64,000 nucleotides of DNA from Lactarius indigo (taxonomy: Eukaryota > Basidiomycota > Agaricomycetes > Russulales > Russulaceae): the NCBI GenBank assembly GCA_025766275.1, contig JAFKAC010000152.1:47702-111701 (forward strand), given 5' to 3'. This document shows, piece by piece, positions 8,485 through 19,560 of the stretch. The notes beneath the pieces are model-generated. The model was not told where the DNA came from, did no database searches, and was given only the letters and a program-made list of their open reading frames with translations. Position numbers and translations under genes: made by a program. How positions within the stretch are numbered: position 1 is the first letter of the stretch; the number at the start of each line of letters is the position of its first letter.

Positions 8485-11400
8485 ACCCGTCAGTCTGGGT
8501 GAGGGCTTTACATTGTAATTCTGTAATCGTGACAACGCGCTACCGATCATTGCGAATCCCAGTAACTGTCCGAACGGAATATCAAACGACTGAAACCAAC
8601 GTATTGGTCGACTCTGGAGCGACCGACAATTTTATCCGACCAAGTATGGCAAAACGGGCAGGAGTCCCGACACATCCATTAGACACACCGCGCAAAATAT
8701 GGAACATAGATAATACGGAAAACAAAGCTGGGTTAATCACTCATTACGTTAACCTAGAGGTGAAAACACGAGGACAGGTAAAGAAAATGACCTTCCTGGT
8801 CACAGATCTCGGAAGCGAGGACATCGTCCTCGGTTACCCCTGGCTCAGCGCCTTCGAACCCACTATTCGATGGGCTACGGCGACAATACACCCCGACATG
8901 CAGCCAGTAGTGCTAGCCACTACGGAGGCGCTGCTGACGACAACCATTACTCGAGCCCTGATAGTGGCCGAGAAAGAAAGCATCATACGAGAACTAGAAG
9001 AAGACACGTACGCCAGGGCCACTACCTCGACGGAGCTGGCCATACAAGCCAAGCAGCAACAAGCAACGGTTGTACTTCCTCCAGAATATGCCGCCTTTAG
9101 CAAGCTATTTAGCGAGCAAGCCTCGCACTGCTTTCCCCCAGCTCGGCCATGGGACCATGCAATCGACTTTAAACCATCGGCACCGGCCACCATAGACTGC
9201 AAAATATACCCCATGATGCAGAAAGAAGAAGGCGAACTCAAGGAATTCTTAGACGAAAAATTGAAACAGGGCTATCTACGCCCTTCCATCTCCCCATACG
9301 CATCATCTTTCTTTTTCATTAAAAAGAAGGACGGAAAACTACGCCTGGTACAGGATTACCGAGTCATTAACTCACATACCATTCGCAACCAATATCCGTT
9401 ACCGCTCATTCAAGACCTCATCCTCGACCTCAGCAACGCCCATATCTACACCAAACTCGACATTCGATGGGGCTATAATAACATACGCATCCGTGATGGC
9501 GACCAGGAGAAAGCAGCATTTAAAACTAAATTCGGCCTCTTCGAACCTACGGTCATGTTCTTCGGCCTCACCAACTCCCCTGCAACCTTCCAAGCAATGA
9601 TGAACCATATCTATCGAGACACGATAGCGAAGCATGAACGCCTCGGAACTACGATACGTGTCTATATGGATGATATCGGAATCGCCACTCACTTCGATTA
9701 TGACCTCGCAGCTCACGCCGCGGCAGTCCGCGATGTCCTCTGAGTTGCGGAAGAACACGATTTGTACCTCAAATTGGAAAAGTGCCTCTTTCACCAGCCG
9801 CGAATGGATTACCTGGGGGTAATCCTTGAGAGGGGGGTAACTCGCATGGACCCCGTAAAAGTTCAAGGCATCAAGGACTGGCCAACGCCCACGAAGGTCA
9901 AGGATGTTCGATCCTTCCTCGGTTTCTGCAACTTTTACAGGCTGTTCATTCGCGGCTTCGCCAATCACGCTAAACCACTTACCAGACTAACGCGAAAAGA
10001 CGAGGAATGGCGATGGACAAGCGAAGAAGACAAGGCATTCAACATGCTAAAAGACCTCGTAACTGAAGAACCGGTCCTGGCGCACCCAGTACTCCAAGAC
10101 CCATTCGAACTGGAAGTCGATGCGTCAGGATACGCAGTGGGGGCTGTCCTATTACAGAAAAAGTCTGACGGAAAGCGACACCCCATAGGGTACTACTCCG
10201 CAACACTCTCGGAAGCGGAGCGAAATTACGACATTTACGACCTAGAACTGCTGGCGATCGTCAAGGCGCTGAGAAATTGGAGGCCATTACTCGCTGGAGC
10301 CCCACACAAAATCAAAATTTACTCCGACCACCTCAATTTGCAATACTGGAAGTCGCCGCAGAAGATCAGCTGACAAGTCGCCAGGGAAGTACTCGAACTC
10401 TCCGAGTACGACTTTGAGATTCACCACATTAAAGGAAAGAATAATGGAAGAGCGGACGCCTTATCAAGACGGCCTGACTATGACCAAGGGGCTGAGGACA
10501 ACAGCAAGGTCGTCATTCTCCCTCCCGAAGTCTTTATAAGAACTCTCAACACGGCGTGTACCCTCATCGCGAATCCAAATCTACAACAACCGCGCCACCA
10601 ACAAGACGAGGAAGTCATCAAAATGTGGGTAGACCCCCATCAGCTCAAAAAGATACAAGGAGAGTGGTATAAGGATGGCCGGTTCGTAATAACTGGACCC
10701 GCATCGACGCACCGCGTGCTAATACATGATCACCACGATCTGCCAATACACGGCCATCCAGGAATTGCAAGAACCCAACGAATCTTGGAACGACACTACT
10801 GGTGGCTGCGAATGCGACGAGACGTATGTGAATACATGCAAGGATGTGCGGAATGTCAGCGGAATAAGGTGAACACTTGACCCATACAGGCTGCGCTACA
10901 CCCCATCACGCCAATACTGGAAGCCACGCCGTTCTACACGGTAGCAATGGACTTTATCACGAAACTTCCCCCGTCAAAGGGGTATGATAGCATACTAACC
11001 GTCACCGACCACGACTGTAGCAAGGCCTCCGTCTTCATTCCATGCAGAGAAGAGATCACCGCAGAAGAGACGGCCGCTCTGTATGTGACCCACGTCTTCA
11101 AACGTTTCGGATTACCGCGCAAAATCATCAGTGACCGCGATCCGCGCTTCGCGTCAAAGTTCGCTCGAGAGACGTGCCGAATCCTAGGGATCCAGCAGAA
11201 CATATCAACGGCGTATCACCCACGCACTGACGGGCAGTCCGAAAGGACTAACCAATGGTTGGAGCAATATCTGCGCTTCTGGGTGAATGAGCGTCAAGAC
11301 AACTGGACGACCTATCTGCCAATTGCCGAATTCACGCATAACAACTGGCCGCATGAACACACCAAGCAATCGCCGTTTCAACTTCTAATGGGATACGATC

Positions 11401-11999
11401 CCCAAGCGGACTGGACCGATAAGCCATCTCCAATCCCCCTCGTAACCGCACGACTGACACAGCTGAAAGAAGCTAGAGACAACGCCCAACGCCTTATAAA
11501 GAAGGCTCAAGAGTCATGGGTGCGCAACAAAGATATGCCCAAGTTTGGCGTCAACGACCTCGTGTGGCTTGAAGGCAAGCATCTCCGGACCAATCAGCCC
11601 ACAGCGAAATTAGCGGCGCGACGCCACGGACCCTTTCGGGTAACACAGGTGATGTCCCCTTACAATTATCGATTGGAACTTCCCACGCAATGGAGTATCC
11701 ACCCAGTGTTTCACATCGATCTTCTCACCCCGTACAAACAAACCCCTTTACACGGGGAAAACTTCACACGACCACCACCCGAATTGATAGGCGGAGAGGA
11801 AGAATATGAGGTCGAGGCCATTCTGGACACTCGGCACTTCGGCAGAGGAAAACGCCTTCAATACCTCATCAAATGGAAGGGGTATCCGGACTCGGAGAAC
11901 CAGTGGGTCAACAAGGAAGATGTCTTCGCGCCAGAAGCGCTCCGCCTGTATCAGGAAACGCAGGCTCACGGCAAAAGAGATAAAGTGGGAGTAGTTTGA
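8466..11999 (+). pseudogene. pol of element B with chromodomain, three in-frame TGA codons
   Basis: One continuous frame of 1,178 codons with no indels. Domains in order: aspartic protease (VDSGATDNFIRP); reverse transcriptase (LDIRWGYNNIRI, FFGLTNSPATFQ, catalytic VYMDD); RNase H (KIYSDHLNLQYW); integrase finger (HDLPIHGHPG and CAECQRNK); integrase core (MDFITKLPP, ISDRDPRFASKF, AYHPRTDGQSERTNQWLEQ); and a C-terminal chromodomain near 11810-11960 (YEVEAILDTR, YLIKWKGYP, NQWV). TGA stops at 9741-9743, 10371-10373 and 10878-10880 break it. At the second, element C has arginine. The catalytic residues that can be seen are kept. Chromodomains bind modified histone tails and guide integration to heterochromatin in studied chromoviruses. 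As written it cannot make a full pol without readthrough. Confidence 0.88.
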
Positions 12000-12044
12000 A
12001 CAGAGGATAGTCATCCCCTTCTCCTTCGCTCAGCTATTACTCTC

Positions 12045-13193
12045 ATGCCCACTTCTCCATTGCGACATGTCACACAAGCGCAGCTCCTCGACTCCCTTGC
12101 GGAAGACGCCCGCGCCCTCTTGGCTGAGGACAACGACACCGAAGTTCCCAACACTCAGCTCACGCCATGGACGCCTCTTACACCAGCAGAGGGGCCCATC
12201 ACCGCACAAGAATGGATCAACGTCATCACCAGATTCCCAGACCCAACAACTACCCCCGACGACGATCGAGCCGTCGTCCACGTCTTCCAAAACGACAGCG
12301 GCGAGCGCGAACCTATCGCCGCTATCCCCCCAAGCGACGACCTCATCTGCGTTCGCGGAGTTTTCCCGAGCAACGACCAGCATTCAAGTGCTGATGGAGT
12401 ACGAGTTAGAGGGTTGGAAGAGAGTAGCGGCAGCGTGGCAGAAGGAACAGCTGGACTCGGCAGCGGCCCGACTGAGGGAGATGCGCGAGTGACGGCAGCG
12501 ATGGCGGCAGCTGAGGCTGGCCATGACGACGAAGATTATTACCCGGCGAGACACTCCTTCCTTCGAACGAAACGCGACCCTGATAATCCCCTCGTCATGC
12601 CCTGGCTCGTCTACACTGACGGCTCCCCCATGTATCGAGGACGTGTGCGCGTGCCTGGTGCCGCCGATCACCGTCCGTTCACCGCCACCGACGACCCCGC
12701 GCATGTCATTGCGCCTGAAGGGTTCTGGGCAAACCGACAACCCCATTATATTCGATACCCCATCACCGGGCCAGACGGAGTAGAGAGGGACGCGTCGCAC
12801 GTCCAGATCATCGGAGGGGCGGACCCCCTCATACTGGGAGTTATACCGGGTTCACCGCACATCTATGGTAAGCCCCTCTATGCCGAGCCCCACGTGTCCG
12901 CCGCACTTCGCCCCACGTATCCGCATGAGGACCTCGTCGTCTTCGAAGCGGACAAGATCACCAACTGCGCACTCAATCGCATCAACGACGAGTCGCTCAC
13001 CGCGGAGGTCACGCGCTTCCGCGCGGCCAGCTACGAGCTGGATCGACTTTGGGCTAGGGTGAGTCAGCTCCGTGCGATGATCGAGTGTGCGCAGGACGAC
13101 CGATGGGACGCCATCTACCGCTTGGAACGCGCCACCGCCTTGGAGCGCATTGCCGACGAACAGCGCGATTGGCCTGCTCGCGACTTTCGGTGA
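12045..13193 (+). CDS. ORF3 of element B, unknown 382-aa protein after pol
   Basis: An ATG-started open frame beginning 45 nt after the pol stop and ending just before the polypurine tract. I do not recognise the family. Visible parts are an acidic N-terminal third with ITAQEW near residue 50, a central block with YPARHSFLRT and YTDGSPMYRG, then VIAPEGF and YGKPLYAEP, and a C-terminal 70 residues rich in Arg, Glu, Leu and Ala that look helical or coiled-coil (SLTAEVTRFRAA, IYRLERATALERIADEQ). No membrane segment or signal peptide is seen, so it does not look like an envelope gene. A second, diverged copy in element A keeps the same frame, which argues that it encodes protein. With gag and pol both broken, this is the only open frame of B. 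Confidence 0.8.
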   Translation: MPTSPLRHVTQAQLLDSLAEDARALLAEDNDTEVPNTQLTPWTPLTPAEGPITAQEWINVITRFPDPTTTPDDDRAVVHVFQNDSGEREPIAAIPPSDDLICVRGVFPSNDQHSSADGVRVRGLEESSGSVAEGTAGLGSGPTEGDARVTAAMAAAEAGHDDEDYYPARHSFLRTKRDPDNPLVMPWLVYTDGSPMYRGRVRVPGAADHRPFTATDDPAHVIAPEGFWANRQPHYIRYPITGPDGVERDASHVQIIGGADPLILGVIPGSPHIYGKPLYAEPHVSAALRPTYPHEDLVVFEADKITNCALNRINDESLTAEVTRFRAASYELDRLWARVSQLRAMIECAQDDRWDAIYRLERATALERIADEQRDWPARDFR

Positions 13194-13210
13194 GTCTGGG
13201 GTCTCACGCT

Positions 13211-13224
13211 AAAAAGGGGGGTGA
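13211..13224 (+). promoter_or_regulatory. polypurine tract of element B
   Basis: AAAAAGGGGGGTGA lies immediately before LTR2, in the same position as the tract of element A. Confidence 0.75.
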
Positions 13225-13757
13225 TGTCACGTTTCGACTTGTACGACGAATATGGCTGAGAACCCTTACTGTACCGGTTGCGATTACGGCTGTAAGGTAG
13301 ATTAGTCGCAGACTTACCCACGGTGATACGGCGGTACGATAGGAGATACGACACGATAGCTGACTGATGCCTAGCGCCACTAGTACTAGTAGTAGTAGTA
13401 CTCGGTTTGAGATGTTTCTGCGATACGTTGGACGCTTACTTACTGTGACTCGTAGCAGCGCTTGAAAGCCTGCTGAATGTGTATTTAAACTGTCTTGTGA
13501 AGACCAAGATATGCCATCTTGGTCTTCTTGAATCGTCACTTGTTGTTTCCTCTCTCCACTTGTTGTTCCCTCTCCCTCTCTGCCTTTTCGTTCGACTCCG
13601 CCGCTATCTATAGCTTTCAACTCACAGGTATACCTCCGCGTATTTACCACCACGTACGCTTGGACCTCCGTGTCTTCAAGCCAATAGGACAGATACATCG
13701 CTAAGTTGTTACCGCTACTCCGCGCTCAAGTCGAGCTCACGCTGTGATGGCGTAACA
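13225..13757 (+). repeat. LTR2 (533 bp), 3' LTR of element B
   Basis: It begins TGTCACG and ends CGTAACA. TATTTAA at 13482-13488 is the likely TATA box, and the shared hairpin follows. A short (TAG)n-like run occurs near 13380-13405. It is followed by ACTGT, a candidate target duplication copy. Confidence 0.85.
13499..13527 (+). promoter_or_regulatory. conserved hairpin in LTR2
   Basis: The same 11-bp arms as in LTR1 surround a 7-nt loop (TATGCCA), again with the left arm 17 nt after the start of the TATA box. Surrounding LTR sequence has largely diverged. Confidence 0.8.
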
Positions 13758-15238
13758 ACTGTACAGTACTGCCACTGGCAGTGTACTTTGGTTTGCGCGG
13801 CAGGGTTTGGACTCCGGTGCTCAGACTTGACTCAGACTGCGACAAACTCTCCACCAGACCTCCCAATGGCCACTTTTTCTCATCTCTCCGTCTTGTTCTC
13901 AAAAGCTTGTTGTCTCTTTCGTCGTCGCGTTCCTGTCATCCTCGTCGAACGCCCTCGGTCATCCACTCCCTCGGCGATCAGGTCAGCTACATTCCAGACT
14001 CAGTCACTGCGTCGTCGGTCTCAAACTTTCCGCCCTAGCACCACCATCTGCCACCCGTTCATTCATTGGGCCAACCTTGTTGCGTCCTATTGACCTTGTA
14101 CACCTTCGTCTCTGGCTGATTAGCATCGCGACCCTGTTTCTACCCCCATTCCTTCAACCGATTTCCCTAGCTTCGCGCCCTTGGTCTCGGGCAAAGGTAT
14201 GCTCTTATTCTCCTTAACCTTTGGTATTCTCTAACCACTCTTTAGTGCACATTGTCGACGCCACCTGCGTTGCTACTTCGGCCATTCATTCATTCATTCT
14301 TCCGCACCTTCGACATCGGAATCCCTCGGACTGACCGAAGCGAAGCTAATCCAGAAATGATCGTATACGCCGAGCCTCTATTCAACATCATGCCTGCCTT
14401 GGCGGAACACTTCTATCGAGTGTTGCACAAGCTGTCCATCTACTCCCATACGTCCAACTTCGTGATGCGCTACCTTTGTACCCGTGAGAATTTCTCTGCC
14501 TGCCAGTTGGTCACACTCCCTTTCAAAGCTCTCATCATTCCCCATTCCCGATATCAGGGTCCAGTATTCCGATGGTTCAAGAGTCGCCACCAGCGTGGCA
14601 GCGTCGAGCCCCTCACTTCCTTCCTTCAACTGCAATCCTACATCTTCGACCTTGTTGCATTGGACCTTCACTCGCTCGCTAATCGTGGCCACTCCAAGGA
14701 CGTCTCAGCTGCTCAAATTAGCCTACAGAAACGAGCAAGCCAAGGTGATTCCCGCGTACAAGGTGGAAGAGGAGGAACATTGGTGCTTGTGGTGGGGTAG
14801 TTACACCAAAGGGTCGTGCTGATTTGAATGTTAGCAGGCTTTTTTTATTTATTTAGATGGAACGCAGCTGTAGTCTGCACTGGAATTGATTTGCTTCCCA
14901 CATGATATTACAGTATGTAGACACACCCAGTTGTGAATATAATCGAACATAGTCGGATTACATTAAGGCGATCGCAACTGAGCTCCATTATGTAAGAAAA
15001 AAAAGTGCGATTTCGACAATCTCGGATCCCTATTATTCTAACTAGATCTGACTCCCAAACGACTACCAAATGACTCTGGTCCGGCCTAGTCGGACTTGTG
15101 CAAAATTTCTGACTGCCAACGGACTCGGCTTGACCCGAATTGACCCCAGCTGACCGCACCCGGACCGCTGCTGACTCATTCCGACTTTTTCGTTTTTACT
15201 GAGCGTCAGGCATCAAAGCTTCGAGTGCAAGCACCAGT
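13758..15238. other. no recognised gene
   Basis: Several overlapping open frames occur, the longest starting with TTG at 14252 and ending at 14800, with a minus-strand frame opposite (14378-14692). None shows a motif I know and none stands out as coding. An intron-like stretch (donor near 14197, acceptor near 14245) is present, so an exon of an unknown or dead gene is possible. Confidence 0.4.
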
Positions 15239-15700
15239 ATGGCTCCAAGCCACACTGAGCAACCCAGCGATGAGGAAGACGGAACTTTCGATATCTATGA
15301 CCTTCGCGTTGAGGTCGTATGCCCCCCTGGGAAACGTATCCTGTGCGGGGCATCTCCAGGCGATTATTTCACTCTCCAAGGGGAGCTACTCCACCTCCCT
15401 CCGGGACAAGGCTTCTCGATATACTCAATCGGTATGTGGAGTCTTCCCGCGCGCTTTCGGAGCTCAGTACTCAGCGCCGAACGCGACGCAACATGCAGGG
15501 GCCGTTCTACCCCTCCTCGCCGCGAAACAACGTGCGACTGCCCGCGCTGACTGGATGACCACGGATGCAGAGGTAGCTTGCCCTGACCCGAACTGCGCCT
15601 CGCGCCTTCGCATAATACGTATGGGGCTGCGGCGATTTCGTCACAGCGAAACGACCGTGGTGCCAATGTCTGCCACGCAAGGACCCTCATAGTTATGGAG
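15239..15700 (+). pseudogene. fragment X, decayed member of a local duplicated family
   Basis: It starts at an ATG and reads DIYDLRVEVVCPPGKR and ASPGDYFTLQGE in one frame. The similarity to the copy at 27.07-27.55 kb then continues in another frame (ARADWMTTDAEVACPDPNC against ARTDWLTTDTEVARPDLNC). A GGTATGTGG at 15429 could be an intron donor. The two copies are similar along about 400 bp. Function is unknown. Frame changes in both suggest they are no longer coding, though unmodelled introns could explain part of this. Confidence 0.5.
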
Positions 15701-16769
15701 TGCTGTGGTATAGGTGTGCTTCGAGCGACAATTGCCTTTGATGCGATACTAGGCTTGGTGGTGGTCGAGGGACGTTCGTAAATACCCCTGTTGTCAAAAT
15801 CGGTTATATGAAAGACTCGCATTACTCCGCGGTCTCACAGGGTCCCGGGAGGGAAAAAAAGAAAGAAAAAGGCCGACACATGACCAGCTAAGGGCACAGG
15901 AGGAGCGAAGGAGATTGAGAAAGTTGCATTGGTAAAGTTCGGTGGTGTCAAGCCGGAGAAAGCCTTTCTGGGGATACCCTAGTCAAGCCTGGCGCATGAT
16001 TGTACATAATGTATCTTAGAAATTCACAGTATCTGTAGTACGTACATAGACTAGTCGGTCACCGGCCTTAGGCCTTACTGTAGGTGGTGTGGATTTAGTC
16101 CCATGATACAAAAAGCACGTGGATCAACACGCGAATGCCGTATCCTTTTCGACTCAAAAAACTTGCTTGACGTCTCACGACCTCACATGAGGCGGGCCAG
16201 TGCTTGGATCAATGTGTGAACGTGTGAACTCTCTATAGGGGCTTCATTTCAACATTTGCAAATCGCTCCCTGGGTCTTCTATTTTTTTTTCTACACGGCG
16301 CACAGGCGAGGGAGATGGACTACTATAGCCGTATCAAGGCCAGCGACAGAACATGAATATCAAATCCAAACTTTCCAGAAGTGGTGTGTTGGTTCTAGAC
16401 CAAGAAACGCAATAATGAAAAAAAAAAAAAAGGAAGACCGCCAGTGAAGTGGGCATGTGTACAAACGGTTCAAAAAAAAAGTGGGGCATGTGTTGCAGAT
16501 AGTGCTGTACGACACAGGAACACCAGTGATTGGACCTATCTAGGAAAACTTGCCGAGAATCAAGCCGAGAATTCTTTTATTCGTTCTTGTACTGTACAGT
16601 ATCGTTCCAAATGATGGTGCCATGATCGGCGCGCCTAGTGAGTGGCACAAAATAAACCCCATGCATACTGTATTTGATCCAAAAAAAAAAAGATAAGCCC
16701 ATGCATATGGCGCTGCAGAAAACCCCCCCGGACATTATACACTCATGGGATTCTAGGAGAAAGGTGCCT

Positions 16770-17130
16770 GTCATGTGCACGATGTGGAGGTGTTCCACTT
16801 CGCCCGTTCCTGCCTTGGCTCCTGCGCTCACTTGGTTTCGTTGCTTACTCTTGATCTGACTACCGATGACTGCCCGACCAGTTTCTCAACGGAGGCGTTA
16901 TGTGCAGAACGTGTTCCCCGCGCTGTGACAGCCGTCCGTCCTGTAACCTCACGGTCGCTATTTTGGGTAATAAATGAAACAGTTGAAACGACCATTGGAT
17001 CTGGGGACCTTGCTGGGAACAGCGATTCATTCACTGATCTCTGTGCCCCAAATAGACGACTGGAATACAGTGGCGGCATATAATGTTACTTGGTTTGACT
17101 TCCCCGAAGTAGTTCAGTTGCAGATTAGAC
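16770..17130 (+). repeat. fragment Y, similar to 24.6-24.9 kb
   Basis: The stretch with GATGTGGAGGTGTTCCACTT and, further on, GTTCCCCGCGCTGTGACAGC matches 24630 onward (GATGTGGAGATGTGCCACTT, GTTTCCGCGCTGCAACAGCC) in order and spacing. No open frame of note is conserved. It is part of the duplicated mosaic. Confidence 0.55.
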
Positions 17131-17394
17131 AAATGGACGCACTCGAGACGAGCGCTTCGGGGAAACCTAGTTTATCCCATCCGCTTCGGCAGCTAATAGA
17201 TTGATGTTCAGTTACATATAAACCGTTGGTCAAGTCCGTTGAGATAGCTTCACTGCACCCCTCCTGGGCCCTACGATTACATCGCCGTCCAATACAAGTC
17301 GTGCAAACTACCCTGCTCCATCATCCAACTTCACGCATCACTCGCATCATATTTCTGATCCACTTCAATTGCCATTCATCCATTCGCCGTTCAC

Positions 17395-17814
17395 ATGTCA
17401 AATCATCTCGATAACCCACACCTTGTAGGAACCCCCGCAGGTGGACCCTCTGCTTATCCGTCAGAACTGGTCCCCCCAAATTTTCCGTGGCGTGCCGCCC
17501 CTCGTCCTTACCCCGTGGGATTTCCTACCACGGTCAATCCGGACATAGTTTATGAACCACGATTTGTGGTACGCTTGCTTCCTGACTTTGCCCGTTTCAT
17601 ATGTTCAGGCCTGTTGCAGGGCCCGGGTGACCCCACATACAGGGCCAATGTTGCGCCGTTGTATCCTTGGAGGGCACATTCAGACGTCCTAAAACAAATG
17701 ATAAGGAATTTGACGTTACAGGTTGATTCAGAGGTAGTGGAGGTCCGCAAGGAGACCTGTGGTCCAAACCGCTCGAAGGTTACAATTGTCTTGGAGACGC
17801 CCGACGAGATTTGA
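17395..17814 (+). CDS. Z, small unrecognised protein (139 aa)
   Basis: An ATG-started frame of 139 codons. It is proline-rich at the N-terminus (GTPAGGPSAYPSELVPP, APRPYPVGFPTTVNPDIVYE) and more globular at the C-terminus (VVRLLPDFARF, LLQGPGDPTYRANVAP, a basic-acidic end). No domain is recognised. The second copy at 30615-31018 aligns throughout but carries a 1-nt deletion. An intact frame here and a broken one there hints that this copy may be the expressed one, but expression is not shown. It lies tail-to-tail with the COQ5 pseudogene, as the other copy does with real COQ5. Confidence 0.5.
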   Translation: MSNHLDNPHLVGTPAGGPSAYPSELVPPNFPWRAAPRPYPVGFPTTVNPDIVYEPRFVVRLLPDFARFICSGLLQGPGDPTYRANVAPLYPWRAHSDVLKQMIRNLTLQVDSEVVEVRKETCGPNRSKVTIVLETPDEI

Positions 17815-17989
17815 GTCTTCACTGAGCGGCTTTCTGTGTCCGCACAGATCATTTGCAATCCCATCGTACTGCGCGTTTTTTTCTTGCTTTATTTGTCTCT
17901 GCATGCTGTCCTAGTGTTAACGTACCGTATTGCCCATCCCGAGAAAGGTGCACAAGGGCACGTGGCCTATTTCACGATCTGTTGAGCGA

Positions 17990-18950
17990 ATATGACACAC
18001 TCACAACACATAGTAAGCTTACTCAGCGTTTTACTCCTCTATGTATGCATGCGGACCTGCCCCATAAGCCCCAGCACCCGCCGCCGCCGCCGCCTTCGAA
18101 GTTCTCGCCAATGGGGAAACCTGCGTCGGCAATCATCTGAGCGAAGTCATTCTGGTTCGGGAAGCGCTGGGTGGATTCAGCGAGGTATTGGTTCTGTGCA
18201 CGGTCACCAGTCGCCGGTGAGGACCGTGTCTAACAATGGGTCGTCAAGGACGAGTACTGGTCATATGGCCTGCGTTGCTTCTGTCAGAAATGTAGACTGG
18301 AAGGGGGGGATACGCACGAGCACAGTATTCGTGACTTCGCTTCGTTGACCTCGAGGCAGGTAACATGCCTCCATGGCTTGAGCATGCGGTGTGCCTCGCA
18401 GAGCGCATCTAGAATCGAGGTGACATTCCGGACCCCAAATGTGATAGTGTAAAGGTCATTTGTGTTGTCAGGGAATAGCTTAGCGGGTAGTGTCCGGGCG
18501 TTTGCTTCTAGGGATGCGGTTTGTGGTGTTGTAGCGGTTCAAGAGTCGGCTAGAACGAGGAAAACAGAGGAAAGCGCGCGCACTGTCGCCCTGAGCACCT
18601 CGTCAATGTTGACAACATCCACGCGGGTCTCATAGATCCCGTATGTCTCACACGCATGGTCGGGTACGTGCAGCGCGATATCACCCATCACACCTGCAAC
18701 GTCAATACAGTGTATGGGCCTAGAGCCAGGGCAAGGAAACGAGTCCTTCCAGAAACGATGCACATCGAGCGACATGAAGTCGTTCATAATGTCATAGCTG
18801 GATCCGAGCGTGTCGAACACGCTCCGCACGAGCCCTCTTAACATTATTCCGGAACTGTGCAAATGCCGAGATACTTCCAGAACTGATAGAAGTTATGTTT
18901 GGGTTTGGCAGAGGGTTGCTGTTGGGGTGCACATGATGTAAATGTAGCAG
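17990..18950 (-). pseudogene. COQ5 pseudogene in a duplicated block
   Basis: It is homologous to functional COQ5 at 31226-32270. The best-kept piece (18862-18539) reads LVRSVFDTLGSSYDIMNDFM and keeps the spacing of the methyltransferase. The SAM-binding motif [11 protein letters not shown] has become DVAGVMGDIAL, losing glycines that contact the cofactor. A segment of about four residues is missing before CPGSRP. Downstream exon sequence is recognisable at 18340-18460 and 18040-18180 but is interrupted. No complete frame can be assembled. Confidence 0.85.
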
Positions 18951-19560
18951 TCATTTCGGATGAGGCTTTCGCCATGGGAGCGAGCTTGTGACGGTGAGAC
19001 TGACGGATCTGCCACGATCAGAGTGCTTGAGTGCGGTCGTGTTATTGTCCTCGTCCTCGAGAGAGCCAAGAAACGGAACCTGGGAGATCCTCCAGTGGTT
19101 CACGCCGAGAGGAAAGAGTACGTATGGTAGAGTAAAAGATCTAGATCCAAAGGTGATGTATATGTGATCTGTCTCCGTCATTGGCACACGTGCGCGAGCG
19201 TAAACGAAAATTGAGAAGACTCGTCTAAACGATGGCGGAATGTATTCAGATGGGCGTCTTCATCGTCACCTGCGAAGAAAAGGTCCTACTCTAAATAAGT
19301 TAGCATATGGGGCTAGCGCTGGCATACATCATACCCGTTCCACCTGGCTTATTGATCGTCGTTTATGTTCTACCCCTATGATAGAGCTAGAGAGCCTGTG
19401 TGACTGCAAAATTGGGGGACCGATACGGCCTCCCGCAATGGCACGTAATACGACTCAGGCCCAGGCATACAGAGTTTGTGAGCAAAGCAAGTACGATGTC
19501 TGTCGAGAGGCCCGGGCTGTCCGCCAGCTGCATGAAATCATTTGTCTCTGAATGAGCGGA
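18950..19560. repeat. fragment W, similar to 24.97-25.33 kb
   Basis: Matching pieces in the same order are GATCTAGATCCAAAGGTGAT with GATCTAGACCCAGAGGTTAT; GGGCGTCTTCA; GAAAAGGTCCT then AAGTTAGCAT; and GCAAGTACGATGTCTGTCGA with GCAAGTACAATGTCTGTCGA. The 24.9 kb copy directly follows its Y fragment. Here the Z/COQ5 block lies between Y and W. No coding frame is supported. Confidence 0.6.

Larger units (their letters stand above)
6199..13757 (+). mobile_element. Ty3/gypsy chromovirus, element B with a non-matching left LTR
   Basis: The order is LTR1, a short leader, gag, pol with a C-terminal chromodomain, an extra ORF3, a polypurine tract and LTR2. The internal part is about 6.5 kb. Gag and pol are each single frames broken only by TGA codons (8074, 9741, 10371, 10878), while ORF3 is open. 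The chromodomain places it among the chromoviruses, a Ty3/gypsy branch common in fungi. The left LTR fits element A better than LTR2, so this may be a tandem or recombinant unit and not one clean insertion. The 5 bp after LTR2 is ACTGT and does not recur before LTR1. Confidence 0.85.

Noticed and set aside
12045..13193. ORF3 as an envelope gene
   Set aside because: No signal peptide, no membrane helix and no cysteine pattern are visible.
14252..14800. 182-codon frame
   Set aside because: Starts with TTG, competes with open frames in two other frames, and shows no motif.
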